A stretch of DNA of 64,000 nucleotides from Azotobacter salinestris (GCF_009363155.1 NZ_CP045302.1:3889001-3953000), one strand, 5' to 3'. Counted from the first letter of the stretch, positions 20,074 to 28,755 are shown. The notes: generated by a model not told the origin, from the sequence alone. Numbers and translations are program-made.

Positions 20074-20483
20074 GTCTTCCCCGGCGAGGGCGTCGCCGCT
20101 TCGGCGGCGTCCTTTCATGGCCAGGCGTCGACTACCCACCTGGGGGGGAATACCTGGGGGGGGAGGGGCAGTATTCTTGCCGTGCCGGTCACCGCTTCGT
20201 CTTGCCCCGCGGACCCGTGCGCAGAACAAGAACAAGAACAAGAACAAGATCGAGAGGAAGGCCGGCACGACCGGCCCGAGGTAGAAACATGGATCGACGA
20301 TCCCGACCGCCGGCTTCCAGCCCCCCCGACTGATCCGCCACGCCTCCGGCCGCCGCGCCAGTCCGCCCAATCCATCGAAATCGACGTACGACCCGCCGAG
20401 CCACCGCTGCGGGACGCGGCACCGTCTTGCCGGGTCGCGGAACCCGGCTGTCCGCGTCATGCTCCAGCAACAGGAATGAATCC
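20074..20483. other. Intergenic region with leader resembling that of the MalT-like regulator
   Basis: This 410-bp stretch holds a G-rich block with two TACC(A)CCTGGGGGG units (about 20132-20168), a short GAACAA-type repeat (AGAACA tandem, 20222-20250) and then GAGGTAGAAAC followed by an ATG reading MDRRSRPPA before a stop at 20331. The order G-block, AACAAG, GAGGTA, ATGGATCGACG parallels the 5' region of the regulator gene at 30160, so it is probably a duplicated remnant of that promoter and gene start. The last 40 bp (GTCATGCTC...CAACAGGAATGAA) match the leader of the second porin. Confidence 0.55.
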
Positions 20484-21845
20484 ATGCGTTTCAACAAGAA
20501 GAATCCAGCCTGTGCCGCGTCCCTGACCCTCGCCCTGAGTGTTTCGACGGCCGCCGTCGCCGCCGACGACGAGGGCTTTCTCGAGGGCTCCCGCTTCCAG
20601 GTGCTCAACCGCAACATCTATTTCAGCCAGGATTTTCGCAACGGCGACAGCGCCCTCAACCCGCAGACCGGCGAGAAGAAGACCCGCCGCAGCGAATGGG
20701 CGCACGGCGTGATCGCCACCTTCGAGTCCGGCTTCACGCCCGGCGTGGTGGGTTTCGGCCTGGACGTGCGCGGCCAGTTCGGGATCAAGCTGGACGGCGG
20801 CGACGGCCTGGTCGGCAACGGCATGGCGGGCAACGGCATCGTCCCGCGGCGCGGCTACAACTTCGACGGCAAGCCCAAGGACGAATTCGGCCGGGTCGAC
20901 GTGGCGCTGAAGATGCGCCTGTTCGACGACACCGAGCTGCGCTACGGCGACGTCCGCCCGCTCACCCCGGTGGTCAACACCAGCGACATCCGCCTGCTGC
21001 CGCAGAGCTTTCGCGGCGGCACCGTCATGAACACCTCGATCAAGGGCCTGACCCTGCAGGCCGGCAAGCTGGAGTCCAACGCCGACCGTACCGCCACCGC
21101 CCACCGGGGCGACCTGGGCACCGCCTACGGCGGGCGCTTCAAGGAGGCCGACGACTTCGTCTACTTCGGCGCCGACTATCAGCTCAACGACCGGCTGCGC
21201 CTGCGCCTGCACCACGGCCGGCTCGACAATGTGTGGAACCAGGCGTTCCTCGGTGTCGACTGGAGCCAGCCGCTGCGCGAGGGGCTGAAACTGCGGGCCG
21301 GCGCCAAGTATTACCGCACCCGCGACACTGGCAAGTCGCTGATGGGCGACATCAACAACGACTCCTGGAGCGCCAACGTCGGCCTCGACGTCGGCGCCCA
21401 CAGCTTCACCGTGGCGCGCACCCATATCGATGGCGACACGCCCTTCGACTACGTGTGGAACACCTGGGACTTCTACCTGGACTCCTTCTCCCAGTCCTCC
21501 GACTTCAACAGCCCCAACGAGCGGGTGTGGATGGCGCGCTATGACTACGACTTCGCCGGTCTCGGCATCCCCGGCCTGAGCTTCACCACCCGTTACATGC
21601 GCGGCACCGACATCGACGGCACCAAGGCCGGGCCACACTACGCCGCCTACCAGAACACCCGCGACGGCCGTCACTGGGAGAACGACATCTGGCTCGGCTA
21701 CGTGGTGCAGAGCGGCCCGGCCAAGGACCTGAGCTTCCGCATCTGGCACGCCACCCACCGCGTCAGCGGCGACCACGTCGCCGAGGCCAACCTCGACGAG
21801 CTGCGTCTGATCTTCGAGTACCCGCTGGACTTCCGCCTGTTCTGA
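20484..21845 (+). CDS. OprD-family outer membrane porin (paralogue 1)
   Basis: A 453-residue substrate-specific porin. It has a signal peptide (ACAASLTLALSVSTAAVA) and the family hallmarks FLEGSRFQVLNRNIYFSQDFRNG at the mature N-terminus, EWAHGVIATFESGFTPGVVGFGLDV, and DTELRYGDVRPLTPVVNTSDIRLLPQSF, ending in an aromatic-terminal strand (LDFRLF). OprD porins take up basic amino acids, small peptides or aromatic/organic acids; the substrate here is unknown. ATG 20484 follows AACAGGAATGAATCC. The gene has a close paralogue at 27311 with the same leader, and a strong terminator follows. Confidence 0.92.
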   Translation: MRFNKKNPACAASLTLALSVSTAAVAADDEGFLEGSRFQVLNRNIYFSQDFRNGDSALNPQTGEKKTRRSEWAHGVIATFESGFTPGVVGFGLDVRGQFGIKLDGGDGLVGNGMAGNGIVPRRGYNFDGKPKDEFGRVDVALKMRLFDDTELRYGDVRPLTPVVNTSDIRLLPQSFRGGTVMNTSIKGLTLQAGKLESNADRTATAHRGDLGTAYGGRFKEADDFVYFGADYQLNDRLRLRLHHGRLDNVWNQAFLGVDWSQPLREGLKLRAGAKYYRTRDTGKSLMGDINNDSWSANVGLDVGAHSFTVARTHIDGDTPFDYVWNTWDFYLDSFSQSSDFNSPNERVWMARYDYDFAGLGIPGLSFTTRYMRGTDIDGTKAGPHYAAYQNTRDGRHWENDIWLGYVVQSGPAKDLSFRIWHATHRVSGDHVAEANLDELRLIFEYPLDFRLF

Positions 21846-21854
21846 AAGGCCCTT

Positions 21855-21889
21855 GCCCCTGCGGAGCCATCCGCCGCAGGGGCCTTTTT
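21855..21889 (+). terminator. Rho-independent terminator after porin 1
   Basis: GCCCCTGCGG (21855-21864) pairs perfectly with CCGCAGGGGC (21874-21883), followed by CTTTTTC. It is 9 bp past the stop of the porin gene. Confidence 0.92.
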
Positions 21890-22050
21890 CGCGTGACGGC
21901 GATTCCGGCCGATCGGCGCTCCGGGCCCCGTCTTTCGCACTACAGTTATTCTCGATAGCCAGGCTGCCGGCTCAGGGCAGGGGCGTGCGTTGCTGTCCGC
22001 CATGAGGCCGGTGTTTTCCGGTACGCAACTCGGGTACGGGAGGGCGGAGG

Positions 22051-24450
22051 GTGACGACGAGAACGCCGCGGCCGCTGCGGATCACGCTGACCGGCACACT
22101 GGTGCTGCTCATGGGAGTCCTGCTGGCGCTCGGCGGCGCCTGGCTAGCGCTGCTGGGTGGCTCCTGGTACTACCTGTTCGCCGGCCTCGGCCTGCTGGCC
22201 GTGGGTATCCTGATCCTGGCAGGGCGCCGGCTCGCGCTCTGGCTGTATGCCGTGCTGCTGCTCGCCACCCTGGCCTGGGCGGTCCATGAGGCCCGCTTCG
22301 ACTGGTGGCGGCTGTCGACGCGCATCGACCTGTGGTGGGTGCTGGGGCTCTGGCTGCTGCTGCCCTTCGTCAACCGCCATATCGGCGCCCCGCCGAGCTG
22401 GCGGGACGGCGCCAGCGGCCTGCTCGGCATCGGCCTGCTGCTCGGCGCGCTGATGGCCGGCTATTCGCTGACCCGGGACTATTCGCGCATCGCCGGCGAA
22501 TTCGCCGAAGAGCGCATGTCCGTCACGCGCCCGGCGGGGCAGGCCGGCCGCCCGGCGAGCGAGTGGCCGGCATACGGCGGATCGGACCGCGGCGACCGCT
22601 ATTCGGCGGCCGACCTGATCACGCCCGGCAACGTCGGGCGGCTGAAGAAGGCCTGGGAGTACCATACCGGCGACTGGCCTCGCGAGGGCGACCCGGGCGA
22701 ATTCACCAATCAGGTCACGCCGCTGAAGGTCGGCGACAGCCTGTTCATCTGCACCCCCCACAGCATCGCCATCGCCCTGGATGCCGACACCGGCGAGGAG
22801 CTGTGGCGCTTCGACCCGAACATCAACCGCGAGGCCAGGTATTACCAGCACATGACCTGCCGCGGCCTGGCCTATCACGATGCCGCGGCCTATCCCGGCA
22901 CCGGCGAGGCCGTCGCCGGTGCCCCCGCCCGCTGCAGCCGCAGGCTTTTTCTGCCCACCAACGACGGCACGCTGTTCGCCCTGGATCCCGGCGACGGCCA
23001 GCCCTGCCAGGACTTCGGCACGGGCGGCATGATCGATCTGAAGGTGGGGTTGGGCGATGATGCCCGGGGGGTATACCTGCCGACTTCGCCACCGGTGGTG
23101 ACCGAGAAGCTGGTGATCGCCGGCGGCTCGGTGACCGACAACGGCTCGGTGGATTCCCCCGGCGGGGCGATCCGCGCCTATGACGTGCGTACCGGCGCGC
23201 TGGTGTGGAACTGGGACCCGGGCAATCCGGAGGCCACCGAGCCGTTGCCGCCGGGCGGCGCCTATGTGCGCAGCACGCCGAACTCCTGGACCATCGCCAC
23301 GGCCGACGAGGCGCTGGGGCTGGTCTTCATCCCCATGGGCAACCAGACGCCGGATCAGTGGGGCGCGCAGCGCTCGCCGGAAACCGAGCGCTTCACCGCG
23401 GCCCTGGTGGCGCTCGAGCTGGCCAGCGGCAAGGTGCGCTGGGTGTTCCAGGCCGTGCACCACGACCTCTGGGACCGCGACCTGCCCTCGCAACCCACGC
23501 TGGTCGATCTCGACGGGCCGCAGGGAGCGCTGCCGGCGATCATCCAGCCGACCAAGGGCGGCGATCTGTTCGTGCTGGACCGGCGCACCGGCCAGCCAAT
23601 AGTGCCGGTACATGAGCGTTCGGTGCCGCAGGGCGCGGTCGAGGGCGATTTCACCGCGCCGACCCAGCCCGCCTCGGCCCTCAGTTACGCCCCGAAGCAG
23701 CCGCTGCGCGAGCGCGACATGTGGGGCGCCACGCCGTTCGACCAACTGATCTGCCGCATCCAGTTCCACAGGTTGCGCTACGAGGGGGATTTCACGCCGC
23801 CGAGCGAGCAGGGCTCGCTGATCTATCCGGGCAACGTCGGCACCTTCAACTGGCCCTCGGTGGCGGTCGACCCGGAACGCCAGCTGCTGATCGGCGCGCC
23901 CAACTACCTGGCCTTCGTCTCGCGGCTGGTAAGGCGCGGTGAGATGGAGGTCAAGGAAGAAGGCAGAGGCGGCAGCGAGCTGGGTCTGCAGCCCAATCTC
24001 GGTGCGCCTTACATGGTGTACCTGGGGCCGTTCATGTCGCCGGTGGGCTTGCCCTGCCAGTCGCCACCCTGGGGTTACATCACCGCCGTGGACCTGCGCA
24101 GCATGCAGCCGGTGTGGATGCACAAGAACGGCACCAGCCGCGACAATGCGCCCTATATCCCGTTTCCGGTGGGCGTTCCCGCGCTGGGCGGCCCCCTGGT
24201 CACCGCCGGTGGCGTGGCCTTCCTCAGCGGCACGCTGGACTACTATCTGCGCGCCTACGATGTGCGCAACGGCGAAGAGCTGTGGAAGGGGCGTCTTCCC
24301 GCCGGCGGTCAGGCGACGCCGATAACCTACGTGTCGGAGAAGAGCGGGAAGCAGTTCGTCGTGGTGATGGCCGGCGGGCACGGCTCGTTCGGTACCCGGA
24401 TCGGCGATTCGCTGGTCGCCTGGGCGCTGGAGGACGAGGCGGAGCGCTGA
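22051..24450 (+). CDS. gcd: Membrane-bound PQQ-dependent glucose dehydrogenase
   Basis: Oxidises aldoses such as glucose to lactones in the periplasm and feeds electrons to ubiquinone. The 799-residue protein has five N-terminal membrane segments (about residues 10-145), then the eight-bladed PQQ propeller beginning at WPAYGGSDRGDRYSAADLITPGNV, with HSIAIALDADTGEELWRFDP, CRGLAYHD, VHHDLWDRDLPSQPTLVD, GTFNWPSVAVDP and LVTAGGVAFLSGTLDYYLRAYD motifs. The GTG start at 22051 directly follows GGGAGGGCGGAGG. The pqq biosynthesis genes are not in this window. The gene stands alone after the porin terminator; nearby porins would supply its periplasmic substrate or export its product. Confidence 0.95.
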   Translation: MTTRTPRPLRITLTGTLVLLMGVLLALGGAWLALLGGSWYYLFAGLGLLAVGILILAGRRLALWLYAVLLLATLAWAVHEARFDWWRLSTRIDLWWVLGLWLLLPFVNRHIGAPPSWRDGASGLLGIGLLLGALMAGYSLTRDYSRIAGEFAEERMSVTRPAGQAGRPASEWPAYGGSDRGDRYSAADLITPGNVGRLKKAWEYHTGDWPREGDPGEFTNQVTPLKVGDSLFICTPHSIAIALDADTGEELWRFDPNINREARYYQHMTCRGLAYHDAAAYPGTGEAVAGAPARCSRRLFLPTNDGTLFALDPGDGQPCQDFGTGGMIDLKVGLGDDARGVYLPTSPPVVTEKLVIAGGSVTDNGSVDSPGGAIRAYDVRTGALVWNWDPGNPEATEPLPPGGAYVRSTPNSWTIATADEALGLVFIPMGNQTPDQWGAQRSPETERFTAALVALELASGKVRWVFQAVHHDLWDRDLPSQPTLVDLDGPQGALPAIIQPTKGGDLFVLDRRTGQPIVPVHERSVPQGAVEGDFTAPTQPASALSYAPKQPLRERDMWGATPFDQLICRIQFHRLRYEGDFTPPSEQGSLIYPGNVGTFNWPSVAVDPERQLLIGAPNYLAFVSRLVRRGEMEVKEEGRGGSELGLQPNLGAPYMVYLGPFMSPVGLPCQSPPWGYITAVDLRSMQPVWMHKNGTSRDNAPYIPFPVGVPALGGPLVTAGGVAFLSGTLDYYLRAYDVRNGEELWKGRLPAGGQATPITYVSEKSGKQFVVVMAGGHGSFGTRIGDSLVAWALEDEAER

Positions 24451-24688
24451 AGCGTCATCGGGGCGGTGTTCGCCGCTCGTTGCCGCATGCCGGACGCTGC
24501 TCCCGTCCGCCATGCGGACGAGGCGAGCCGGCCTCACGTGTGCCAGTCCCGCACCTCGGGATGCCCGGGATAGCGACATCTTCGGGCTTGCCGATCCGTA
24601 TTTCCGAGCTACGTTGAAAGAAGGGCATCGCCCGATGCAAGGGAGGAGCGCCCCAAACAGAGCAAAACTGGATATGGAGATCTAGGCA

Positions 24689-24832
24689 GTGCACAACTTT
24701 TATCAGGTCGGAAGCGATGCAATCTCTGGCGAAGAGTATGGATTTCACATCGAGGAGGAAGAAGAGGAGGAGGAAGAGGAGGATCTTTTCTATCCCGACC
24801 TCGATTACATAGCGAAACTCAGCGATAACTAA
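24689..24832 (+). CDS. Small, very acidic protein (47 residues), unrecognised
   Basis: GTG 24689 follows GGAGA (24676-24680, 9 bp before) and an in-frame TAG at 24683-24685 excludes an earlier start. The product reads HNFYQVGSDAISGEEYGFHI, then an unbroken run of ten Glu, then DLFYPDLDYIAKLSDN: strongly acidic with aromatic residues on both sides. A 13-bp perfect stem begins one base after its stop. Good ribosome site, terminator and sensible composition argue for a real gene. The Glu codons are a GAG/GAA mix and local GC is lower than in neighbours. I know of no family for it; metal or cation binding is conceivable from the acidic run but is only a guess. Confidence 0.65.
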   Translation: MHNFYQVGSDAISGEEYGFHIEEEEEEEEEEDLFYPDLDYIAKLSDN

Positions 24833-24863
24833 GCAGGAAGGCCGCTAAATGCGGCCTTCCTGC
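24833..24863 (+). terminator. Strong hairpin right after the small acidic gene
   Basis: GCAGGAAGGCCGC (24833-24845) and GCGGCCTTCCTGC (24851-24863) form a perfect 13-bp stem with a 5-base loop TAAAT. The following bases (TGTCTGGGCTCTTGTTT) are T-containing but not a clean T-run. Confidence 0.75.
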
Positions 24864-24966
24864 TGTCTGGGCTCTTGTTTGCGCGAGCGCATCCGGGGGT
24901 GCTGTCGTCTACCCTGTTTCCAAAGCGTTTCGCTGCATTTCTGGCGGACTGAGAGGGAGAGAGGCA

Positions 24967-25224
24967 ATGACGCTTAAAGACCTGGCCGCTCGTTCTGCGA
25001 GCTTCGACATGCGCCTCCGCAGCCTGCAGGGCTCCTGGGAACCGGACTGGGACAGACTGAGGATCGGCGAGGAGGACCGCCCCGGGCTGCTCAGGCAAAC
25101 GCGCCGGGACTCCGTGCTGTGGCTGTACGGCTACATCGTCGCCCTGGCCGACAAGAAGCTGATCGACATGGGCGACGCCGAGCGGATGCAGTGCGAGATC
25201 CTGGACATGCGGGACGCGCTGTAG
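24967..25224 (+). CDS. Hypothetical protein, 85 residues
   Basis: ATG 24967 is preceded by AGAGGGAGAGAGGC, an excellent ribosome site. The protein is soluble and helical (TLKDLAARSASFDMRLRSLQ, later LWLYGYIVALADKKLIDMGDAERM), with no membrane segment, cysteine motif or recognisable domain. High GC3 and the ribosome site support coding. It stands alone between the small acidic gene and the degraded reductase gene. Function unknown. Confidence 0.7.
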   Translation: MTLKDLAARSASFDMRLRSLQGSWEPDWDRLRIGEEDRPGLLRQTRRDSVLWLYGYIVALADKKLIDMGDAERMQCEILDMRDAL

Positions 25225-25397
25225 GCCGTTCCGGGGCCTGGCCTGCCCGCCGGCCCTGATGGCGCATCCGGGGCGGACAGTGCCCCGGCGCCCGGCCGGA
25301 TGGCCGCGCTTGAGTCAATCGGCCGCACGGCCCGGCGCCAGCCCGCTCGCCGTATCATGAAGCCTCGAATGTGCAGTCCGCGCCGAGGTCCGTCGCC

Positions 25398-26713
25398 ATG
25401 AAGAACATCCGCATCACCTACCTGGTCCTGTTCGCCGGGCTCGGCCTGCTCTGGCTGCTGGCCGACGAGCGGCTGGGCGGGCCCTAAGAATTCTTCGCCC
25501 TGCGCCATTCGCTGGTGAACCTCACCGGCATCCTGGCCGTGGGCGCGATGAGCCTCGGCCTCTTCCTGGCGATCCGCCCGGCCTTCCTGGAGTCCTTCGT
25601 CGGCGGGCTGGACAAGGGCTACCGCCTGCACAAGTGGCTGGGCATCTCGGCGCTGGTGCTGTCCGTCGTCCACTGGCTGTGGGTCAAGGTGCCGAAATGG
25701 ATGGTCGGCTGGGGCTGGCTGGAGCGGCCGGCGGCGAGGAGGCGGGAGCGCTGCTGGGCTTTCTGCGCAGCCAGCGCGATCTGGCCGAGCAACTCGGCGA
25801 GTGGGCCTTCTACGCCGCCGTCGCGCTGATCCTGCTGGCGCTGCTCAAGCGCTTTCCGTACCGCTACTTCTTCAAGACCCACCGCCTGCTGGCGGTCGTC
25901 TACCTGGCGCTGGCGTTCCACTCGGTGGTCCTGATGGACACCGCCTACTGGGTCTCGCCGCTCGGGGCCGTCATGGCCGGGCTGCTGCTCGCCGGCAGCC
26001 TGGCCGCCGGCGTCTCGCTGCTGCGCCGGATCGGCGGCCGCCGTCGTGCGCTCGGCCACATCGAGGCGCTGGAGCTGCACAAGGACAACCGGGTGCTCGG
26101 CATCGACATCCGCCTGCAGGACCGCTGGCCCGGCCACCAGGCCGGACAGTTCGCCTTCGTCACCTTCGACCCGGCCGAGGGGCCGCATCCCTTCACCATC
26201 TCCTCGGCCTGGCACGGCGACGGCCGCCTGCGCTTCCACGTCAAGGGCATCGGCGACTACACCGCGATCCTTCCGCAGACCCTTAAAGCCGGCGATCCGG
26301 TCACCGTGGAAGGTCCCTACGGGCGCTTCGACTTCGCCGGCGGCAAGACGCGGCAGATCTGGGTCGCCGGCGGCATCGGCATCACCCCCTTCATCGCCCG
26401 CCTGCAGGCCCTGGCGCGCCGGCCGGACAGCCGCGCCGTCGACCTGTTCTACTGCACCGCGGCGCCGGATCAGGCCTTCATCGAACGCCTGCAGATGCTC
26501 GCCGGGCAGGCCGGGGTACGCCTGCAGGTGCTGGTCAGCGGCCACGACGAACGCCTGACCGGCGAGCGTTTGCGCGAGCGGGTGCCAGACTGGCGCGAGG
26601 CCGATGTCTGGTTCTGCGGCCCGGCGGGCTTCGGCCGCGCGCTGCGCGAGAGCCTGACCGGCAGCGGCCTACCGGCGGCGAGCTTCCATCAGGAACTGTT
26701 CGAGATGCGCTGA
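25398..26713 (+). pseudogene. Ferric-reductase-like membrane oxidoreductase, inactivated
   Basis: The gene reads from ATG 25398 (KNIRITYLVLFAGLGLLWLL) but meets an in-frame TAA at 25485-25487, where GGCCCTAAGAATTC replaces what was probably a Tyr codon. The frame goes on through the haem-binding membrane domain (EFFALRHSLVNLTGI, HKWLGISALVLSVVHWLW) to about 25725-25745, where one base has been lost; the rest is read one frame back: GEWAFYAAVALILLALLKRF, FFKTHRLLAVVYLALAFHS, then a flavodoxin-reductase-like FAD/NAD domain with GQFAFVTFD, PFTISSA, VEGPYGRFDF, GGIGITPFIARL and FCGPAGF, ending at 26713. Family members are inner-membrane transhydrogenase/ferric-reductase-like proteins of about 440 residues. 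Two independent lesions make it a pseudogene. Confidence 0.88.
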
Positions 26714-27310
26714 CGCCACGTGACGCGCCCTGGCGTATGAAAACCGGCCTTCCGCCTCGCACTGGCGTATGAAAGCGAGCCGGCAGGGCGGCCGTCGGTA
26801 GCCGTCGCGGCCCGGCGCGTTGCGGGGCAGATGGCGGGACGCGGGAAACGGCCTTGAGACTGTGTGTCTCAGGGCCGTCCCGGCCTGTCCGTCCGGGCGA
26901 GACGCTGCGTCTCGCCAGCATCTTCTCGACGTTCGCCATGCCGTCCCGAAGTCCCCTCTGCCATGGGCCTTTGCGCTCGCTCTCGGGACTCTGGCACCGA
27001 CCTTGCTCTGGCTCAGTGGCATGCGCAGCAGGCCTCACCAGCCGCATCCAATAACAACAAGCAGAGGTGCGAAATGTCCGAGCCATTCCTTTCCGAATCT
27101 TTCCTGTCCGCAAGCGCCGCCCGTGACGTCGGCAGGCGTCCTGCGCCAGTCGTGGACGACTGACCACGCCACCGGCGCTGCGCCGGTCTGCCCAGGATCC
27201 CCGATCAACACCTGCCGTGCAGCCATTGCGGGAGGCGGCAGCGCTCTGCCCGTGAACCGCCCGGCCGACGCCAGGGAAGGTCGTCATGCTCAAGCAACAG
27301 GAATGAACCC
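26714..27310. other. Intergenic region before porin 2
   Basis: About 600 bp without a convincing large gene. Near 26731 and 26763 the sequence TGGCGTATGAAA occurs twice. Around 27043-27073 lies AATAACAACAAGCAGAGGTGCGAAATG-like leader sequence (see the small frame at 27074). The last 30 bp are almost the same as the leader of porin 1. GC-rich frames here on both strands lack ribosome sites and family resemblance; I consider them shadows or decayed sequence. Confidence 0.5.
27074..27163 (+). CDS. Possible short peptide (29 residues) or remnant of a gene start
   Basis: ATG 27074 is preceded by AGAGGTGCGA and an AACAACAAG stretch, a good ribosome site in a leader style like that of the other genes of this block. 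The frame reads SEPFLSESFLSASAARDVG and ends at TGA 27161-27163. It could be a tiny peptide, a translated leader of the downstream porin, or the first codons of a gene whose remainder was deleted. I cannot tell which; no family is recognised. Confidence 0.3.
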   Translation: MSEPFLSESFLSASAARDVGRRPAPVVDD

Positions 27311-28669
27311 ATGCGTCCCGACAACAACAAGAATCCAGCCCGTATCGCCTCCCTGGCCGCCGTTCTGGCCCTGCCGGCCGTTGCCCTCGGCGAAGAGGGG
27401 TTTTTCGAGGGCTCCCGCTTCGAGCTGCTCAACCGCAACTTCTATTTCAGCCAGGATTTTCAGAACGGCGACCGCGCCACCAACCCGCAGACCGGCGAGC
27501 GGAAGAGCCGTCGCACCGAGTGGGCGCACGGGCTGATCGCCACTTTCGAGTCCGGCTTCACCCCGGGCACGGTCGGCTTCGGCCTCGACGTGCGCGGTCT
27601 GTACGGCATCAAGCTGGACGGCGGCGACGGCCTGGTTGGCGACGGTAACGGCGGTCCCGGCCTGATCCCGCGGCGCGGCTACAACTTCGACGGCAAGCCC
27701 AAGGACGAATTCGGCAAGGTCGACGTCGAGCTGAAGCTGCGCCTGTTCGAGGACACCGAGCTGCGCTACGGCGACGTCCGGCCCCAGAGCCCGGTGCTCA
27801 ACACCAGCGACATCCGCCTGCTGCCGCAGAGCTTTCGCGGCACCACGCTCAAGAACACCTCGATCAAGGGCCTGACCCTGCAGGGCGGCAAGCTGGAGTC
27901 CGGCAGCGACCGCACCGCCACCGCCCACAACGGCGATCTGGGCACCGCCTACGGCGGACGCTTCAAGGAGGCCGACGACTTCGTCTACGGCGGCATCGAC
28001 TACAACCTCGCCGACCGCCTGCTCTTCCGTCTGCACCATGGCCGGCTCGACGACGTCTGGAACCAGTCGGCCTTCTATGCCGACTGGCGGCAGCCGCTGG
28101 GGGAGGGCGTGAGCTTCAACGCCGGCTTCCGCTACTACCGCACCCGCGACACCGGCAAGTCGCTGCTCGGCGATCTCGACAACGACTCCTGGAGCCTGCA
28201 GGCCGGCATCAGCGTCGGCGCTCACGCCTTCAGCGTCGCCCACACGCGGATCGACGACGACTCGCCCTTCGACTACGTCTGGCACACCTGGGACTTCTTC
28301 CTGAACACCAACTCCCAGGTCTCCGACTTCAACAACCCCAACGAGCGCGTCTGGCTCTTTCGCTACGACTACGACTTCGCCGCCGTCGGCATACCCGGCC
28401 TGGCGCTGATCGCCCGCTACGTGCGCGGCACCGACATCGACGGGCGCGACGTCGGCCCGGCCTACGCCGCCTACCAGAAGGTGCGCGACGGCCGCCACTG
28501 GGAGCGCAATTTCTGGCTCAGCTACGTGGTGCAGAGCGGACCGGCCAAGGACCTGAGTTTCCGGCTCTTCCAGGCCACTCACCGGGTGAACGGCGACCAC
28601 ACCGCCGAGGCCGACATCGACGAGTTGCGGCTGATTCTCGAGTTTCCTCTCGACCTGCGCATGTTCTGA
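27311..28669 (+). CDS. OprD-family outer membrane porin (paralogue 2)
   Basis: A 452-residue porin closely similar to the one at 20484; most of the barrel is alignable without gaps, with shared FEGSRFELLNRN, ATFESGFTPG, DTELRYGDVRP, NTSDIRLLPQSFRG and GRLDDVWNQ segments, and differences concentrated in presumed loops. The signal peptide is RIASLAAVLALPAVALG. ATG 27311 follows the same AACAGGAATGAACCC leader as paralogue 1. It is followed by a terminator and by the dehydrogenase gene on the other strand. Substrate unknown; alcohol or polyol uptake is suggested by neighbours only. Confidence 0.92.
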   Translation: MRPDNNKNPARIASLAAVLALPAVALGEEGFFEGSRFELLNRNFYFSQDFQNGDRATNPQTGERKSRRTEWAHGLIATFESGFTPGTVGFGLDVRGLYGIKLDGGDGLVGDGNGGPGLIPRRGYNFDGKPKDEFGKVDVELKLRLFEDTELRYGDVRPQSPVLNTSDIRLLPQSFRGTTLKNTSIKGLTLQGGKLESGSDRTATAHNGDLGTAYGGRFKEADDFVYGGIDYNLADRLLFRLHHGRLDDVWNQSAFYADWRQPLGEGVSFNAGFRYYRTRDTGKSLLGDLDNDSWSLQAGISVGAHAFSVAHTRIDDDSPFDYVWHTWDFFLNTNSQVSDFNNPNERVWLFRYDYDFAAVGIPGLALIARYVRGTDIDGRDVGPAYAAYQKVRDGRHWERNFWLSYVVQSGPAKDLSFRLFQATHRVNGDHTAEADIDELRLILEFPLDLRMF

Positions 28670-28678
28670 GCAGGCGTT

Positions 28679-28717
28679 GTCCCTGCAGTGTCGACCGTCT
28701 GCTGCAGGGACTTTTTT
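28679..28717 (+). terminator. Rho-independent terminator after porin 2
   Basis: GTCCCTGCAG (28679-28688) pairs with CTGCAGGGAC (28702-28711), a perfect 10-bp stem followed by TTTTTT. It begins 9 bp after the porin stop, like the terminator of paralogue 1. Confidence 0.93.
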
Positions 28718-28755
28718 ATTCCGGCGCGGCTGCCCGAGGCAGCCGCGCCCCGGCT

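Noticed and set aside
20222-20250. Tandem AGAACA/AACAAG units that could suggest a CRISPR or microsatellite array
   Set aside because: Units are 6 bp and only about four to five copies, with no spacers. Similar AACAAG sequences occur in leaders of other genes of this block, so it is a leader feature, at most a phase-variable tract.
26820-27536. A 238-codon plus-strand frame overlapping the start of porin 2
   Set aside because: It overlaps the porin in another frame, has no ribosome site and reads as Pro/Arg/Ser-rich low-complexity sequence; the porin frame is clearly the coding one.
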